Of a stretch of 12,787 bases of DNA, positions 1-7,819 are shown one piece after another. Numbering within the stretch: the stretch's first letter is position 1; the number at the start of each line of letters is the position of its first letter. A program made the translations under genes and the position numbers. Below the pieces are notes generated by a model. It was not told the origin of the DNA. It made no database searches and saw only the letters and a list, made by a program, of their open reading frames with translations. The stretch comes from Microbacteriaceae bacterium (lineage in GTDB: Bacteria; Actinomycetota; Actinomycetes; Actinomycetales; Microbacteriaceae): contig JAODAU010000021.1 in the NCBI GenBank assembly GCA_025463615.1, forward strand, positions 1-12,787, written 5' to 3'.

Positions 1-271
1 CGCACAGCGCGACGAGATCGCCGCTCGTCGCGCGGATCGCCTGTTCGAAGTTGGCGGACACCCCGAGCGGCGTCGCATTGCGCAGCAGCACGAGTGAGAC
101 CGGCGAGCCCTCGAGGGCGCGGATGACGATGTCCACCGATCCGTCCGACGACGCGTCGTCCGAGACCACGAGTTCCTGCGGCAGCGGACTCTGGGCGAGG
201 ATGCTCGCCAGCTGCTGCGGCAGGTACCGCTCGCCGTTGAACGTGCACAGGGCGATGGAGATGGCTGTCAT
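1..271 (-). CDS. Family 2 glycosyltransferase, N-terminal part (runs off the window)
   Basis: This is the first 90 residues of a GT-A fold family-2 glycosyltransferase; the rest lies left of the window. The protein begins MTAISIALCTFNGERYLPQQ, the usual first beta strand and helix of the family. Asp38-Asp39 in the VSDDASSDGS stretch form the nucleotide-binding acidic pair. The sequence stops at SGDLVALC, just before the place where family members carry the DQDD metal-binding motif. Such enzymes move a sugar from a nucleotide-sugar to a lipid-linked or glycan acceptor on the cytoplasmic face; the sugar cannot be told from this fragment, although the pattern resembles rhamnosyltransferase-type members. 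The ATG at 271-269 has no clear Shine-Dalgarno sequence, but a TAGTGT hexamer lies 8 nt upstream, suggesting a leaderless transcript. It is divergent from the membrane protein gene starting near 338. Confidence 0.9.
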   Translation of the reverse strand, partial: MTAISIALCTFNGERYLPQQLASILAQSPLPQELVVSDDASSDGSVDIVIRALEGSPVSLVLLRNATPLGVSANFEQAIRATSGDLVALC

Positions 272-279
272 CAGACACC

Positions 280-285
280 ACACTA
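280..285 (-). promoter_or_regulatory. Candidate -10 box (TAGTGT) for the GT2 gene
   Basis: TAGTGT on the minus strand fits the actinobacterial TANNNT -10 consensus and ends 8 nt before the ATG at 271, so transcription would begin at or next to the start codon. No convincing -35 is visible. The call rests on spacing and on the same layout at several other genes in the window. Confidence 0.4.
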
Positions 286-323
286 GCGGTCGTGTTCCGG
301 GCGGTCGGCGCGGCTCGAGGCGG

Positions 324-329
324 TACCAT
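324..329 (+). promoter_or_regulatory. Candidate -10 box (TACCAT) for the DUF6541-like gene
   Basis: TACCAT fits TANNNT and lies 8 nt before ATG 338 (5 nt before GTG 335). There is no Shine-Dalgarno sequence before either start, so a leaderless transcript starting at ATG 338 is the simplest reading. Confidence 0.4.
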
Positions 330-334
330 CACCC

Positions 335-2333
335 GTGATGACACGCCATCCGACCGTCGACGCGGCGAGGTCCGACCGCCGCCCGCGCCGCCGCAGGATC
401 GCCGTCACGACGGTTGCGTCGCTCGCGGCGGGGTGCGTTCTCGCGGTCCTCGGCTCGACAGGAGCCGTGCGCGGACCGACCGCGATCGTGCTCCTCGTGA
501 TCCTTGTCGCCGCCGTGCCCTCATCGCGCCGGCTCTCCGAGCGGATCGCGCTCAACCTGGCGATCGTCTTCGGCGCGGCGCCGCTGCTGTGGTGGTTCCC
601 CTGGCCGGCGGCACTCGCCGGGGTTCGGGCATCCGTCGTGCTCGGAATCCTCGGCGCCGTCGTCGTGGCCGGCCTGGTCTGGTCGCCGGGCAGTCGCGCG
701 CGGGTGCTGCCGCTAGTGTCGCTCGCCGACCTCGCGCCCCTGGGGGCCGCGATCGTCTCCCTGTGGCTGTTCCGGCCGTTCTTCGCCTACGCGTCGGGGC
801 TTGCTAGCGTCTCGCTGCTGAAGCAGGGCTTCGGCAATGACAACGTGGCGCACTTCGACATGTTCGAGATGATCCGGAAGTGGCACGTGACCGGACCGTT
901 CTGGCCGGCGTCGCCCGACGGGTCGCCCTACGCGCACGTGCCGTATCCGCAGCACTTTCACGTGCTCGCCGTCATGTTCGCGGACCTCTGGGGTGGCCCG
1001 GCGCGCGGCAGCCTGGACCACGAGACCGGCCTGTACGGCGTCGCGACGGCGCTGCTGCTGACCTCTGCCTTCGTCGCGGTCGTCGCAGCCGTGGCATCCA
1101 TTCGCGGGATCTCGCGTCGCGTCGGTCTGGTGCTGGTCGCGGCGATGGCGTGCGTCTCATTCCTCCTGCTCGGGTTCGGCGCGACATCGCTCTACCTCGG
1201 GTTCCCCGGGTACCTGCTCGCGATCTTCGGGGCCCTGCTCGGCATCGCGCTGGCGCTCGGAGGCAGGAGTTCGCTGCCGCGCCTCGCCGCCGTCGCGGCA
1301 TCCGTGGTACTCGTCGCGCACACCTGGAGCCTGCTGACCGCATTTCCCGCGGTCGCGCTGCTCTACGTGGTGGTGCGCCTGCCGCTGCGGGAGTATCGGC
1401 GGCGGGCGCGTGGCGCGATCGTTCCGGCCGTCATCCTCGCGATAACGGTCCTGTCGGTCGCGTTCGCCGCCTACCTCGTATATCGGGCGACGCTGGGCAC
1501 CGGATCGCCGGAGGCGGCCCTCGCGACGGCGGGCGCGGAGGTCGAGGCGCCGATCTGGATCCCGGCTGTCATCGCGGGCCTGCTTCTCGTGCTCTCGGTG
1601 GGCTACGTCGCCGCACGCGTCGGCGCTGCGCTGGCCGTCTGCCCTGCTCGCATCGGTCGCCCTGGTCGCACTCGCCGAGGGCGCCGTCCTCGTCGTGTCG
1701 CAGCTGCTGCGTGCAGGTGAACTGAGCTACTTCCAATTCAAATACTCGAACGCGGCGGGGCTCGTGCTCGTCGTGCTCCTGGTGATCCAGGCGTGCTTCT
1801 GGGTCGTGCGGCTCGTGCCCCCGGTCGGGTCGCGATCGAGGCGAATCGGTCGCCTCGCCGCGGCAGGCGCGATGTCGATCGCGCTCCTGCTGGTTTCGAC
1901 GTTTCCGGTCGCCGACGACCTGCTGCTGACCACGGGCCGACTGCCCGGCGTGGACTTCCGCACGTACGTCGAACTGGCCGCGCACAATCCACCCGCGCGC
2001 GTGCCGCGGATCGTGTCGGCGGCCAGGGTGATGGAGGAGCTGCCGTGCGCGCGCCCGGTCTACGTCGCCCCCTTCGCGAACGACGCGCAGATGGGTGTCG
2101 CCGACCAGTGGGCCATGTCCTTCGCCACCGAATCGTCCGAGGCGGCGAGCCCGGTGCTCTCTCGTTTGTATCGGGTGAAGTCGGGGAGGGCGCTCTCGCA
2201 ACTCGACTCGCTCGTCGACGGCGTGCTGCGCGATCATCCCGACCGCTGCGTCGTGGTGGACCCGACGATCGCGGCGCGTCTCCGGTCCGAGCCGAGCTAT
2301 CCCTACGCCGAGCGGACGTTCACCTGGGGCTGA
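335..2333 (+). pseudogene. DUF6541/GT-C-like multi-pass membrane protein, broken by a frameshift near 1616-1632
   Basis: Two adjacent reading frames together give one protein of about 665 residues. The first part reads from GTG 335 (or ATG 338, preferred for the -10 spacing) to a stop at 1720, but its sequence loses membrane character after LSVGYVAAR near 1618. The second frame picks up from about 1620 as SALRWPSALLASVALVALAE and continues to TGA 2333. The first half has many hydrophobic segments plus a conserved-looking acidic/His patch NDNVAHFDMF at about residues 168-177, and a PYPQHFH stretch at about 204-210. Acidic residues in the first outer loop are typical of GT-C glycosyltransferases, and length and topology resemble actinobacterial DUF6541 proteins. 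The last 100 or so residues look like a soluble domain outside the membrane. A role in exporting or building surface glycan is inferred from the neighbouring glycosyltransferase and ligases. The break could be a real mutation or a one-base sequence error (one base too many); I see no slippery run. It converges on the ligase gene with 8 nt between stop codons. Confidence 0.7.
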
Positions 2334-2345
2334 GCCCGCGCTCAG
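2330..2345. terminator. Short dyad spanning two convergent stop codons
   Basis: CTGAGC and GCTCAG form a perfect 6-bp stem around a 4-nt loop (CCGC), and they contain the stop codons of both converging genes. No T-run follows on either side, so a bidirectional terminator role is only possible. Confidence 0.25.
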
Positions 2346-3643
2346 GCGGCGGCGACCGTCTCGTCGCGCAGCGCCCGCCGCCAGCTCAGCTCCCGCGCCG
2401 CCTTCACGCAGCAGACCACAAAGGTGAGCCAGCCGAACTCGACGAGGATCATGCTCTCGGCGAGCGAGGCGACGATGAGCACCACGAGCATCAGGGCGGG
2501 CCAGGCGTACACGAAGCTGCGCTGGCGCGAGGCGAGCAGCCACGAGCGGATGAACGCGAGCCCGAGCATCCCCACGAAGAGCAGCAACCCGATCAGCCCC
2601 ACCTGGAACCAGACGTCGAGGTAGGCGTTGAGCGCCGAGGTCGGGGTGTGGTTGAAGAAGTTGGGCAGCTGGTCGAACGGCGCGCCGACGTCGTGCCGCC
2701 AATGCCCCACCCAGCCGTAGCCCTGAAGGAAGTACTGGTTGATGAGGGTGCGCAGCGGCCGCCAGAGGTCGAGCCGCGTCTTGAGTTCGGCGCTCGCCGC
2801 GAAGGCGTTGATGATCGGCGTGCGCTGCACCCAGGCCACCACGAGCAGCACGACCGTCACCGCCAGCAGGCCGATCTGCCAGTACCGCTTCTGCTCGGGC
2901 TTCACGCGCCGCAGGCGCCAGAGCGCCACGGTCGCGAGGGCGACGACGATCGCGCCGCCGACGCCGAGCGGCGAGCGTGAGAGCAGGAGCAGCAGCGCCG
3001 CGAGGATGATCGACCCGACCGCCGTCGACCGCTGCACCGACTTCGTGCGCAGCTCCGTACCGAACGTGACGAGCGCGAGAAGCGCGACGATGCCGAGCTC
3101 GTTGCGGGTGCCGAAGATGCCCTGGATCGGACCCAGCTGCGCGAGCTTGCCCGCGATGTTGAGGAAGTGCAGCGGCGTGTCGATCAGCACGCCCGCGAGG
3201 ATCTCCAGGGCGAGGGAGAGCGAGAGCGCGAAGCGGAAGAGGTCGCCGAAGGCCCGGGCGATCTGGATCGTGTCGCGCACGAGCGCGATGTAGATCCCGA
3301 GCATCGTCACGACGAGCAGGTAGACGACGCTGCCGAGGGTCGCCCACTGGTACTGGCTCCAGAACACCGAGATGGTCGCCCAGCCCACGAAGACCAGCAG
3401 GGAGATCGGCAGCAGGCCCTGCCACTCGATGCTGTGCCGCCGGGCCAGCAGCGACAGGCTGGCGAACACGACCAGCACCGCGTCGATGCCGATCAGCCCG
3501 GCCCAGCCGATGAGCTCCTGCAGCAGCAGGGCGCAGAGCTGGGCTCCGACGATGGTGAGGCTCAGGGCGGCGCTGAAGCGCGGTGACGCGAAGAAGTTCT
3601 CCGCGGCATCCAGGGCCCCCGTGGGCCGCCGTTCGGCGCTCAC
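2342..3643 (-). CDS. O-antigen ligase/polymerase-like (ExoQ/Wzy-type) membrane protein, downstream copy
   Basis: A 433-residue polytopic membrane protein of the O-antigen ligase/Wzy polymerase superfamily, which joins or polymerises lipid-linked glycans on the outer face of the membrane. About ten to twelve hydrophobic segments are visible. Family-like features are GPIQGIFGTRNELG (171-184), a large outer loop with TRLDLW (289-294), QGYGWVGHW (307-315), NHTPTSALNAYLDVWFQVGL (331-350), and a late SLAES motif (393-397). The start is GTG at 3643-3641. It overlaps the upstream gene's TGA by 4 nt (GTGA), so the two are translationally coupled. In-frame open sequence continues upstream of this GTG, but that part is a shadow of the upstream gene. 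It shares many motifs with that neighbour, so the pair looks like a tandem duplication. In a Gram-positive the acceptor is not lipid A, so a teichuronic-like or capsular glycan is more likely (inference). Confidence 0.88.
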   Translation of the reverse strand: MSAERRPTGALDAAENFFASPRFSAALSLTIVGAQLCALLLQELIGWAGLIGIDAVLVVFASLSLLARRHSIEWQGLLPISLLVFVGWATISVFWSQYQWATLGSVVYLLVVTMLGIYIALVRDTIQIARAFGDLFRFALSLSLALEILAGVLIDTPLHFLNIAGKLAQLGPIQGIFGTRNELGIVALLALVTFGTELRTKSVQRSTAVGSIILAALLLLLSRSPLGVGGAIVVALATVALWRLRRVKPEQKRYWQIGLLAVTVVLLVVAWVQRTPIINAFAASAELKTRLDLWRPLRTLINQYFLQGYGWVGHWRHDVGAPFDQLPNFFNHTPTSALNAYLDVWFQVGLIGLLLFVGMLGLAFIRSWLLASRQRSFVYAWPALMLVVLIVASLAESMILVEFGWLTFVVCCVKAARELSWRRALRDETVAAA

Positions 3644-4974
3644 ACGGGCACCCTGCCCCGCCAGACGGGGGTCTCGGTGACGGCGGGGGACCACTTGGTC
3701 TTCACCGCCCAGATCACGAGTAGCATCCAGCCGCCCTCGATGAGCATGCGGCTCTCCGCCAGCGACTGCACGAGCTGCGCCGTGAACGCGAGCAGCGGGA
3801 GCAGCGCGATCCAGCTGTAGGTGCCCACCGAGTCGCGGCCCACGACCGTGCGGTCGATGGCCAGCAGCCAGGATCGGGTGAGCGTGGAGAGCACGAGAGC
3901 GCCGAAGACCACGAGCCCCACGATGCCGAGCTGGAGCCAGACATCCAGCCAGGCGTTGTGGGCGTGCAGCACCTGCACGCCGCCCTTCCTGATGAGGTGG
4001 TCGAACGGCGGAACCCACGGCACCCAGTAGCTGACCCAGCCCCAGCCGAAGGCCGGCCGCTGCTGCGCGAGGTGGATGACCGCGTTCCAGATGTCGAGGC
4101 GGCCGGTGCCGTCGTCGCTCTTGCCGAGGACGTTGAGGATGTGGTCGCGGAACACCACGGCGAGGCTGCCGAGGCCGACGACGACCACCAGGATGCCGCC
4201 GTAGGTCCAGGCACGGGCCCGCGGCGACGGCGCGCAGCGCACCAGCAGCACGGCGGCGGTCACCACGACGACCGCGGCGATGCCGAGGTAGCTGGTCGCG
4301 GAGCGGGTGATCACCAGGGTGACGATCGCGACGGCCAGCCAGAACCAGCCCCAGAAGCGCACCGTGCGGGCGGCGAGCTGCACGGCGAACACGATGAGGC
4401 CGAGCAGGGCCGCCATCGAGAGCAGGCTCGAGTTGCCGACGATGCCCTGGATCTTGCCGCCCTCGAAGAGCAGGTTGCGCGACCAGTACAGCAGCTTGGC
4501 CGGGTTCGGCGAGCCGTCCGGCACGAACCATAGCGGGTAGATGGGGTGGCGGATGAACGCGGAGACGATGAACTCGAAGACGTAGGAGAGCCCCAGGATG
4601 AGGCGGAACACCCGCGCGAGCACCGCGAGCAGCTCGGCCCAGCCGAGCGTTCCGGCGACCGCGACGCCCGCCGCGGTCGTGGCGACCTGCGCGAACGCGC
4701 CGCCCAGGGGCCACGGTCGATACGGCGACCAGGCCACGGAGAGGGCCGCGAGCAGCAGGAACGCGAGGAGCGGGTAGGGCAGCATCCCGAGCCGGATCGT
4801 GGCGCGGTTGCGCACGATGAGCACCACGGCGCCCGCGACCACCACCGCGACGACGGCGCCCCAGCCCCACCAGGTGAACAGGTCGCGCAGGAAGTCGCCC
4901 GCGAACCCGGTGAACAGCGCGAGCGTCGCGTAGCCCAGCCGGAACCCACGCCGGTCCACAGTTCTCATACGCAC
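3640..4974 (-). CDS. O-antigen ligase/polymerase-like (ExoQ/Wzy-type) membrane protein, upstream copy
   Basis: A 444-residue integral membrane protein of the O-antigen ligase/Wzy superfamily, likely joining or polymerising surface glycan units outside the membrane. Visible features are about ten transmembrane stretches, KIQGIVGNSSLL (174-185), an outer loop with GKSDDGTGRLDIW (284-296), FGWGWVSYW (309-317), HAHNAWLDVWLQLGIVG (337-353) with candidate functional histidines 337 and 339, and SLAES (404-408). The longest frame opens at GTG 4974. ATG 4968 (442 residues) is equally good and is favoured by a TAACCT -10 box that ends 6 nt before it. There is no Shine-Dalgarno sequence. The 3' end overlaps the next ligase-like gene by 4 nt, giving a two-gene operon. 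A palindromic element lies just upstream at 4997-5075, so part of the promoter region may be element-derived. Confidence 0.88.
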   Translation of the reverse strand: MRMRTVDRRGFRLGYATLALFTGFAGDFLRDLFTWWGWGAVVAVVVAGAVVLIVRNRATIRLGMLPYPLLAFLLLAALSVAWSPYRPWPLGGAFAQVATTAAGVAVAGTLGWAELLAVLARVFRLILGLSYVFEFIVSAFIRHPIYPLWFVPDGSPNPAKLLYWSRNLLFEGGKIQGIVGNSSLLSMAALLGLIVFAVQLAARTVRFWGWFWLAVAIVTLVITRSATSYLGIAAVVVVTAAVLLVRCAPSPRARAWTYGGILVVVVGLGSLAVVFRDHILNVLGKSDDGTGRLDIWNAVIHLAQQRPAFGWGWVSYWVPWVPPFDHLIRKGGVQVLHAHNAWLDVWLQLGIVGLVVFGALVLSTLTRSWLLAIDRTVVGRDSVGTYSWIALLPLLAFTAQLVQSLAESRMLIEGGWMLLVIWAVKTKWSPAVTETPVWRGRVPV

Positions 4975-4980
4975 AGGTTA
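4975..4980 (-). promoter_or_regulatory. Candidate -10 box (TAACCT) for the ligase pair
   Basis: On the minus strand TAACCT is followed by 6 nt and then ATG 4968, matching a leaderless actinobacterial promoter. A -35 at normal distance would fall around 4998-5003, inside the left arm of the palindromic element, where the minus strand reads CGTTTT; this is a poor match to TTGACA. Confidence 0.45.
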
Positions 4981-4996
4981 TGCGGTGAGGTGTTCT

Positions 4997-5075
4997 GAAA
5001 ACGCAGGAGATGCTCGTCGAAGCGCGCCGAAATCACCACTTCGCACGCGTTGATCGAAGAATCTCCTGCGTTTTC
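4997..5075. repeat. Palindromic dispersed element, copy A
   Basis: Left arm GAAAACGCAGGAGAT (4997-5011) is exactly complementary to right arm ATCTCCTGCGTTTTC (5061-5075), with a 49-nt centre. The same arms with a 48-nt centre recur at 7722-7809 and 8816-8899. This copy sits between the acyl-CoA dehydrogenase stop (5112) and the ligase start (4974/4968), both on the minus strand. A stem of this length could form in RNA or as a DNA cruciform. The centre resembles that of the other copies only loosely, for example a shared CCACTT with copy B. No element name is recognised. Confidence 0.8.
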
Positions 5076-5111
5076 GGAGGCCGCCGATGGGAGAGACGGA
5101 TGATGCGGGCG

Positions 5112-6296
5112 TCAGACGAACGCGGCCTTGCCGGTGATCGCGCGGCCCACGATGAGCGTGTTCATCTCGCGGGTGCCCTCGTACGAGTAGATCGCCTCCG
5201 CGTCGGCGAAGAACTTGATCACGCCGTAGTCGAGCACGATGCCGTTGCCGCCGAACAGCTCACGGCACCAGGCGACGGTCTCCCGCATCCTGCTGGTCGT
5301 GAACTCCTTGGCGAGGGCCGAGTGCTCGTCGCGCTGGGTGCCCTCGTCGAGCATCTGCGACACGCGGGTGACGAGGCCGATCGACGACGTGATGTTGCCG
5401 AGGCTCTTCGCCAGCAGCTCCTGGATGAGCTGGTGCGACCCGATCGGCTTGCCGAACTGGATGCGCTCGCCGGCATACTTCACGGCCGCCTCGTACGCGC
5501 CGATCGAGTTGCCGATCGCCGCCCAGGCGACCTCGGCGCGGGTGAGGCGCAGCACCGCCGCGGTCTCGCGGAACGACTTCGAGCCCTGCAGGCGGTTCGC
5601 CTCGGGCACGATCACGTTGTCGAGCACGATGTCGGCGTTCTGCACGATGCGCAGCGCCTGCTTGTTCTCGATCCGCGTTCCCGTGTAGCCGGGGGTGGAT
5701 GTCGGCACGATGAAGCCCTTGACCTGATTGTCGTCGGCGTCGCGGGCCCAGATGATGGTGACGTCCGAGATGGAGCCGTTGCCGATCCAGCGCTTGGCGC
5801 CGTTGATCACCCAGTTGTCGCCGTCGCGCTTCGCGACCGTCTGCAGGCCCTGCGCGGTGTCGGAGCCGGAGAGCGGCTCGGTGAGGCCGAACGCCCCGAG
5901 GTACTCGCCGCTCGCGAACTTCGGCAGCCACTCGGCGCGCTGCGCCGTCGAGCCGGCGACCGCGATGGAACCCATGACGAGCCCGTTCTGCATGCCGACC
6001 AGGGTGGCGACGGATGCATCCACCCGCGCCAGCTCGAGCGCGACCCAGCCGCGGAACACCGCGCTGTTCGGGAAGGTCTGCGTCTCCTCCCACGGCTGGC
6101 CGTAGAGGCCGAGCTTCGCGAGCCCCTCGTGGATGCTGCGCGGGAAGAACTCCGCCTTCGACCAGAGGTCGTTCGCGATGGGGCGCACCTCCGCCTCGAG
6201 GAAGGCGCGGAGATCCATGATGAGCCCCTTCTCCTGGTCGGTGAGGGAGTTCTCGAAACCGTAGAAATCGCTCGGAAGTGGCGCGAAAGACGTCAT
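5112..6296 (-). CDS. Acyl-CoA dehydrogenase, glutaryl-CoA dehydrogenase-like
   Basis: A 394-residue FAD-dependent acyl-CoA dehydrogenase, the usual family length. It would oxidise an acyl-CoA to the enoyl-CoA and pass electrons to ETF. Visible motifs are the flavin-contacting GLTEPLSGSD (137-146), WARD and KGFIVP strands (183-198), RIQFGKPIGSHQLIQ (278-292), LFGGNGI (347-353), and YEGT (372-375), whose Glu373 is the expected catalytic base. The last motif and the following LIVGRAITG are typical of the glutaryl-CoA dehydrogenase branch, so a role in glutaryl-CoA (lysine/tryptophan) breakdown is possible, though short-chain substrates cannot be excluded. ATG 6296 is preceded on the minus strand by GGAG with an 8-nt gap. 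It stands alone: the manA gene is divergent and the downstream neighbour is separated by a palindromic element. No CoA-transferase or ETF genes lie nearby. Confidence 0.92.
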   Translation of the reverse strand: MTSFAPLPSDFYGFENSLTDQEKGLIMDLRAFLEAEVRPIANDLWSKAEFFPRSIHEGLAKLGLYGQPWEETQTFPNSAVFRGWVALELARVDASVATLVGMQNGLVMGSIAVAGSTAQRAEWLPKFASGEYLGAFGLTEPLSGSDTAQGLQTVAKRDGDNWVINGAKRWIGNGSISDVTIIWARDADDNQVKGFIVPTSTPGYTGTRIENKQALRIVQNADIVLDNVIVPEANRLQGSKSFRETAAVLRLTRAEVAWAAIGNSIGAYEAAVKYAGERIQFGKPIGSHQLIQELLAKSLGNITSSIGLVTRVSQMLDEGTQRDEHSALAKEFTTSRMRETVAWCRELFGGNGIVLDYGVIKFFADAEAIYSYEGTREMNTLIVGRAITGKAAFV

Positions 6297-6304
6297 CGTG
6301 TGTG

Positions 6305-6308
6305 CTCC
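6305..6308 (-). promoter_or_regulatory. Ribosome binding site (GGAG) of the acyl-CoA dehydrogenase
   Basis: GGAG on the minus strand lies 8 nt before ATG 6296 and supports that start. The 186-nt divergent region to manA (6297-6482) must hold both promoters. I see no -10/-35 pair there that I would defend. Confidence 0.6.
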
Positions 6309-6470
6309 ATTGCTTCGCGTGGGCGCGCGGGTTGGGATGCACCGCGCTGCTCGACTCTAGGTCGCCGTCCCCGCGCGGCCCAAGCCGTTGGTACTTTTGG
6401 TTCAACCGTCCGGGGTGCCGCTGTGCGCCGTTTGTAGGACGGGACCAAGGGTGCTCGCGCACCGAGACGT

Positions 6471-6475
6471 AAGGA
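6471..6475 (+). promoter_or_regulatory. Ribosome binding site (AAGGA) of manA
   Basis: AAGGA lies 7 nt before ATG 6483 and fixes the manA start. Confidence 0.65.
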
Positions 6476-6482
6476 ATCGCCC

Positions 6483-7673
6483 ATGTTCGTGAGGATCGCC
6501 AACACCCCGCGCCCCTATGCCTGGGGATCGACGAGCCTCATCCCGGGCCTCCTCGGCACCCGCCCCACCGGCGAACCGGAGGCCGAGCTGTGGCTGGGGG
6601 CGCACCCCGGGTCGCCTAGCCGCATCCTGCGCCCGGCCCAGGCCGGGGGCGCCACGGACCTCGCCGCGTGGATCGCGGCGGACCCCGAGCGCACCCTCGG
6701 CAGGTACGCGGGCACGGGTCGGCTGCCGTTCCTGCTCAAGATCCTGGCCGCGGCATCCCCCCTCTCGCTGCAGGCCCACCCGACGCCGGCGCAGGCGCGC
6801 GAGGGCTTCGCCAGGGAGAACGCGCTCGGCATCCCGCTCGACTCGCCCGAGCGCAACTACAAGGACGAGTACGCGAAGCCCGAGCTGATCTTCGCGCTCA
6901 CGACGTTCGATGCACTGTGCGGATTCCGCGCGGTGGACTCGGTGCGCGCGATCGTCGAGGCGCTGCTCGACGCCGACGCGGCCCGCGGCGACCAGCAGCC
7001 GCAGCCGCTCGAGGACCTGCTGGAGACCCTGGCGACCGAGGATGCCCCGCGCACCACCTTCGAGTGGCTCCTGTCGAACGGAGCCGGCGTACCGACCCTC
7101 GTCGCGCTCGTGGTCGAGCTCGCGCCGCTCGTGCGCGGGTTCGAGCTGGAGATGCAGACCGTGCAGGCGCTCGCGGAGGAGTACCCGGGCGACCCCGGCA
7201 TCGTGATCTCGCTGCTGCTCAACCGGGTGCGGCTCGAGCCGGGGCAGGCGCTTTACCTGCCGGCAGGCAACATCCACGCGTACCTGTCGGGGCTCGGCGT
7301 CGAGCTGATGGCGGCCTCGGACAACGTGCTGCGCGGAGGCCTGACGCCGAAGTACGTCGACATCCCGGAGCTGCTCGGGGTGCTCGACTTCCGCACGGTG
7401 CCGGTGCCCTACCTGCACCCGACCGTTGGGCCCGGGGTCGAGGTGTTCCGGCCGGACGTGCCCGACTTCGTGCTCGTGCGCATCTCGGCGGAGACGACGT
7501 ACCCGGTCGACGGGCCGGCGATCGCGATCTGCACGGAGGGCTCGTTCGGGGTCACCGGCGCGACCGACCGCGTGGAGCTGGCCCGCGGCGAGTCGATCTA
7601 CATCACCCCGGACGAGGGCACGCTCACGTTCCGCGGCCGCGGCGTGCTCTTCCTGGCCACCACGGGCCGCTAG
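6483..7673 (+). CDS. manA: Mannose-6-phosphate isomerase, class I
   Basis: A 396-residue type I phosphomannose isomerase, a cytoplasmic zinc enzyme that interconverts fructose 6-phosphate and mannose 6-phosphate and so feeds GDP-mannose synthesis. Expected features are all present: AELWLGAHPGSPS (34-46), LSLQAHP with zinc ligands Gln97 and His99, KPEL with ligand Glu134, the NIHAY motif with ligand His265, and the signature ELMAASDNVLRGGLTPKYVD (274-293) with the catalytic Arg284. The length is normal and the C-terminal cupin half is intact. The start is backed by an AAGGA site. In other actinobacteria manA lies not far from whiB2/whmD, which is also found here about 3.4 kb downstream (family knowledge from memory). 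Mannose supply fits the surface-glycan genes in this window. Confidence 0.96.
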   Translation: MFVRIANTPRPYAWGSTSLIPGLLGTRPTGEPEAELWLGAHPGSPSRILRPAQAGGATDLAAWIAADPERTLGRYAGTGRLPFLLKILAAASPLSLQAHPTPAQAREGFARENALGIPLDSPERNYKDEYAKPELIFALTTFDALCGFRAVDSVRAIVEALLDADAARGDQQPQPLEDLLETLATEDAPRTTFEWLLSNGAGVPTLVALVVELAPLVRGFELEMQTVQALAEEYPGDPGIVISLLLNRVRLEPGQALYLPAGNIHAYLSGLGVELMAASDNVLRGGLTPKYVDIPELLGVLDFRTVPVPYLHPTVGPGVEVFRPDVPDFVLVRISAETTYPVDGPAIAICTEGSFGVTGATDRVELARGESIYITPDEGTLTFRGRGVLFLATTGR

Positions 7674-7721
7674 CGCCTCCCGCCGGTCTCCCCGCGCGCC
7701 CCTCCCACCTCCCCCCGCGGA

Positions 7722-7809
7722 CCTCCCAAAATGCAGGAGATCCTGCATCCAATCGAGGAATGTTGCTGAATCGGCCACTTTTCGGGCACATCTCCTTCAT
7801 TTTGGGAAG
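7722..7809. repeat. Palindromic dispersed element, copy B (upstream of the DUF559 gene)
   Basis: Left arm CCTCCCAAAATGCAGGAGAT (7722-7741) and right arm ATCTCCTTCATTTTGGGAAG (7790-7809) are complementary at 18 of 20 positions, around a 48-nt centre. The arms match copies A and C over the core AAAAxGCAGGAGAT. Inside the left half is a second, tighter palindrome at 7731-7748, ATGCAGGA-GA-TCCTGCAT, so the element could fold in two exclusive ways. It lies 48 nt after the manA stop and 93 nt before the DUF559 start. Confidence 0.75.
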
Positions 7810-7819
7810 TCGCGACTTC

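Noticed and set aside
1600..1640. Programmed ribosomal frameshift in the membrane protein gene
   Set aside because: No slippery heptamer, no internal Shine-Dalgarno sequence and no obvious stimulating stem were seen. A mutation or sequence error is simpler.
3644..4870. N-terminal 409-codon extension of the downstream ligase-like gene
   Set aside because: It is an out-of-frame shadow of the upstream ligase-like gene. The GTG at 3643 with its 4-nt overlap is the natural start.
4997..5075. Rho-independent terminator of the acyl-CoA dehydrogenase
   Set aside because: The arms are separated by 49 nt and no T-run follows the stem on the minus strand. The repeated-element explanation fits all three copies better, although a transcript-end role is not excluded.
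6380..6420. Operator-like TTGGTAC/GGTTCAA symmetry in the acyl-CoA dehydrogenase/manA gap
   Set aside because: On alignment only a few positions are symmetric, not enough to call a dyad.
5010..6437. 475-codon open frame on the plus strand
   Set aside because: It is antisense to the acyl-CoA dehydrogenase, whose motifs are unmistakable. The antisense product has the Arg/Asp/His-rich composition typical of high-GC shadows.
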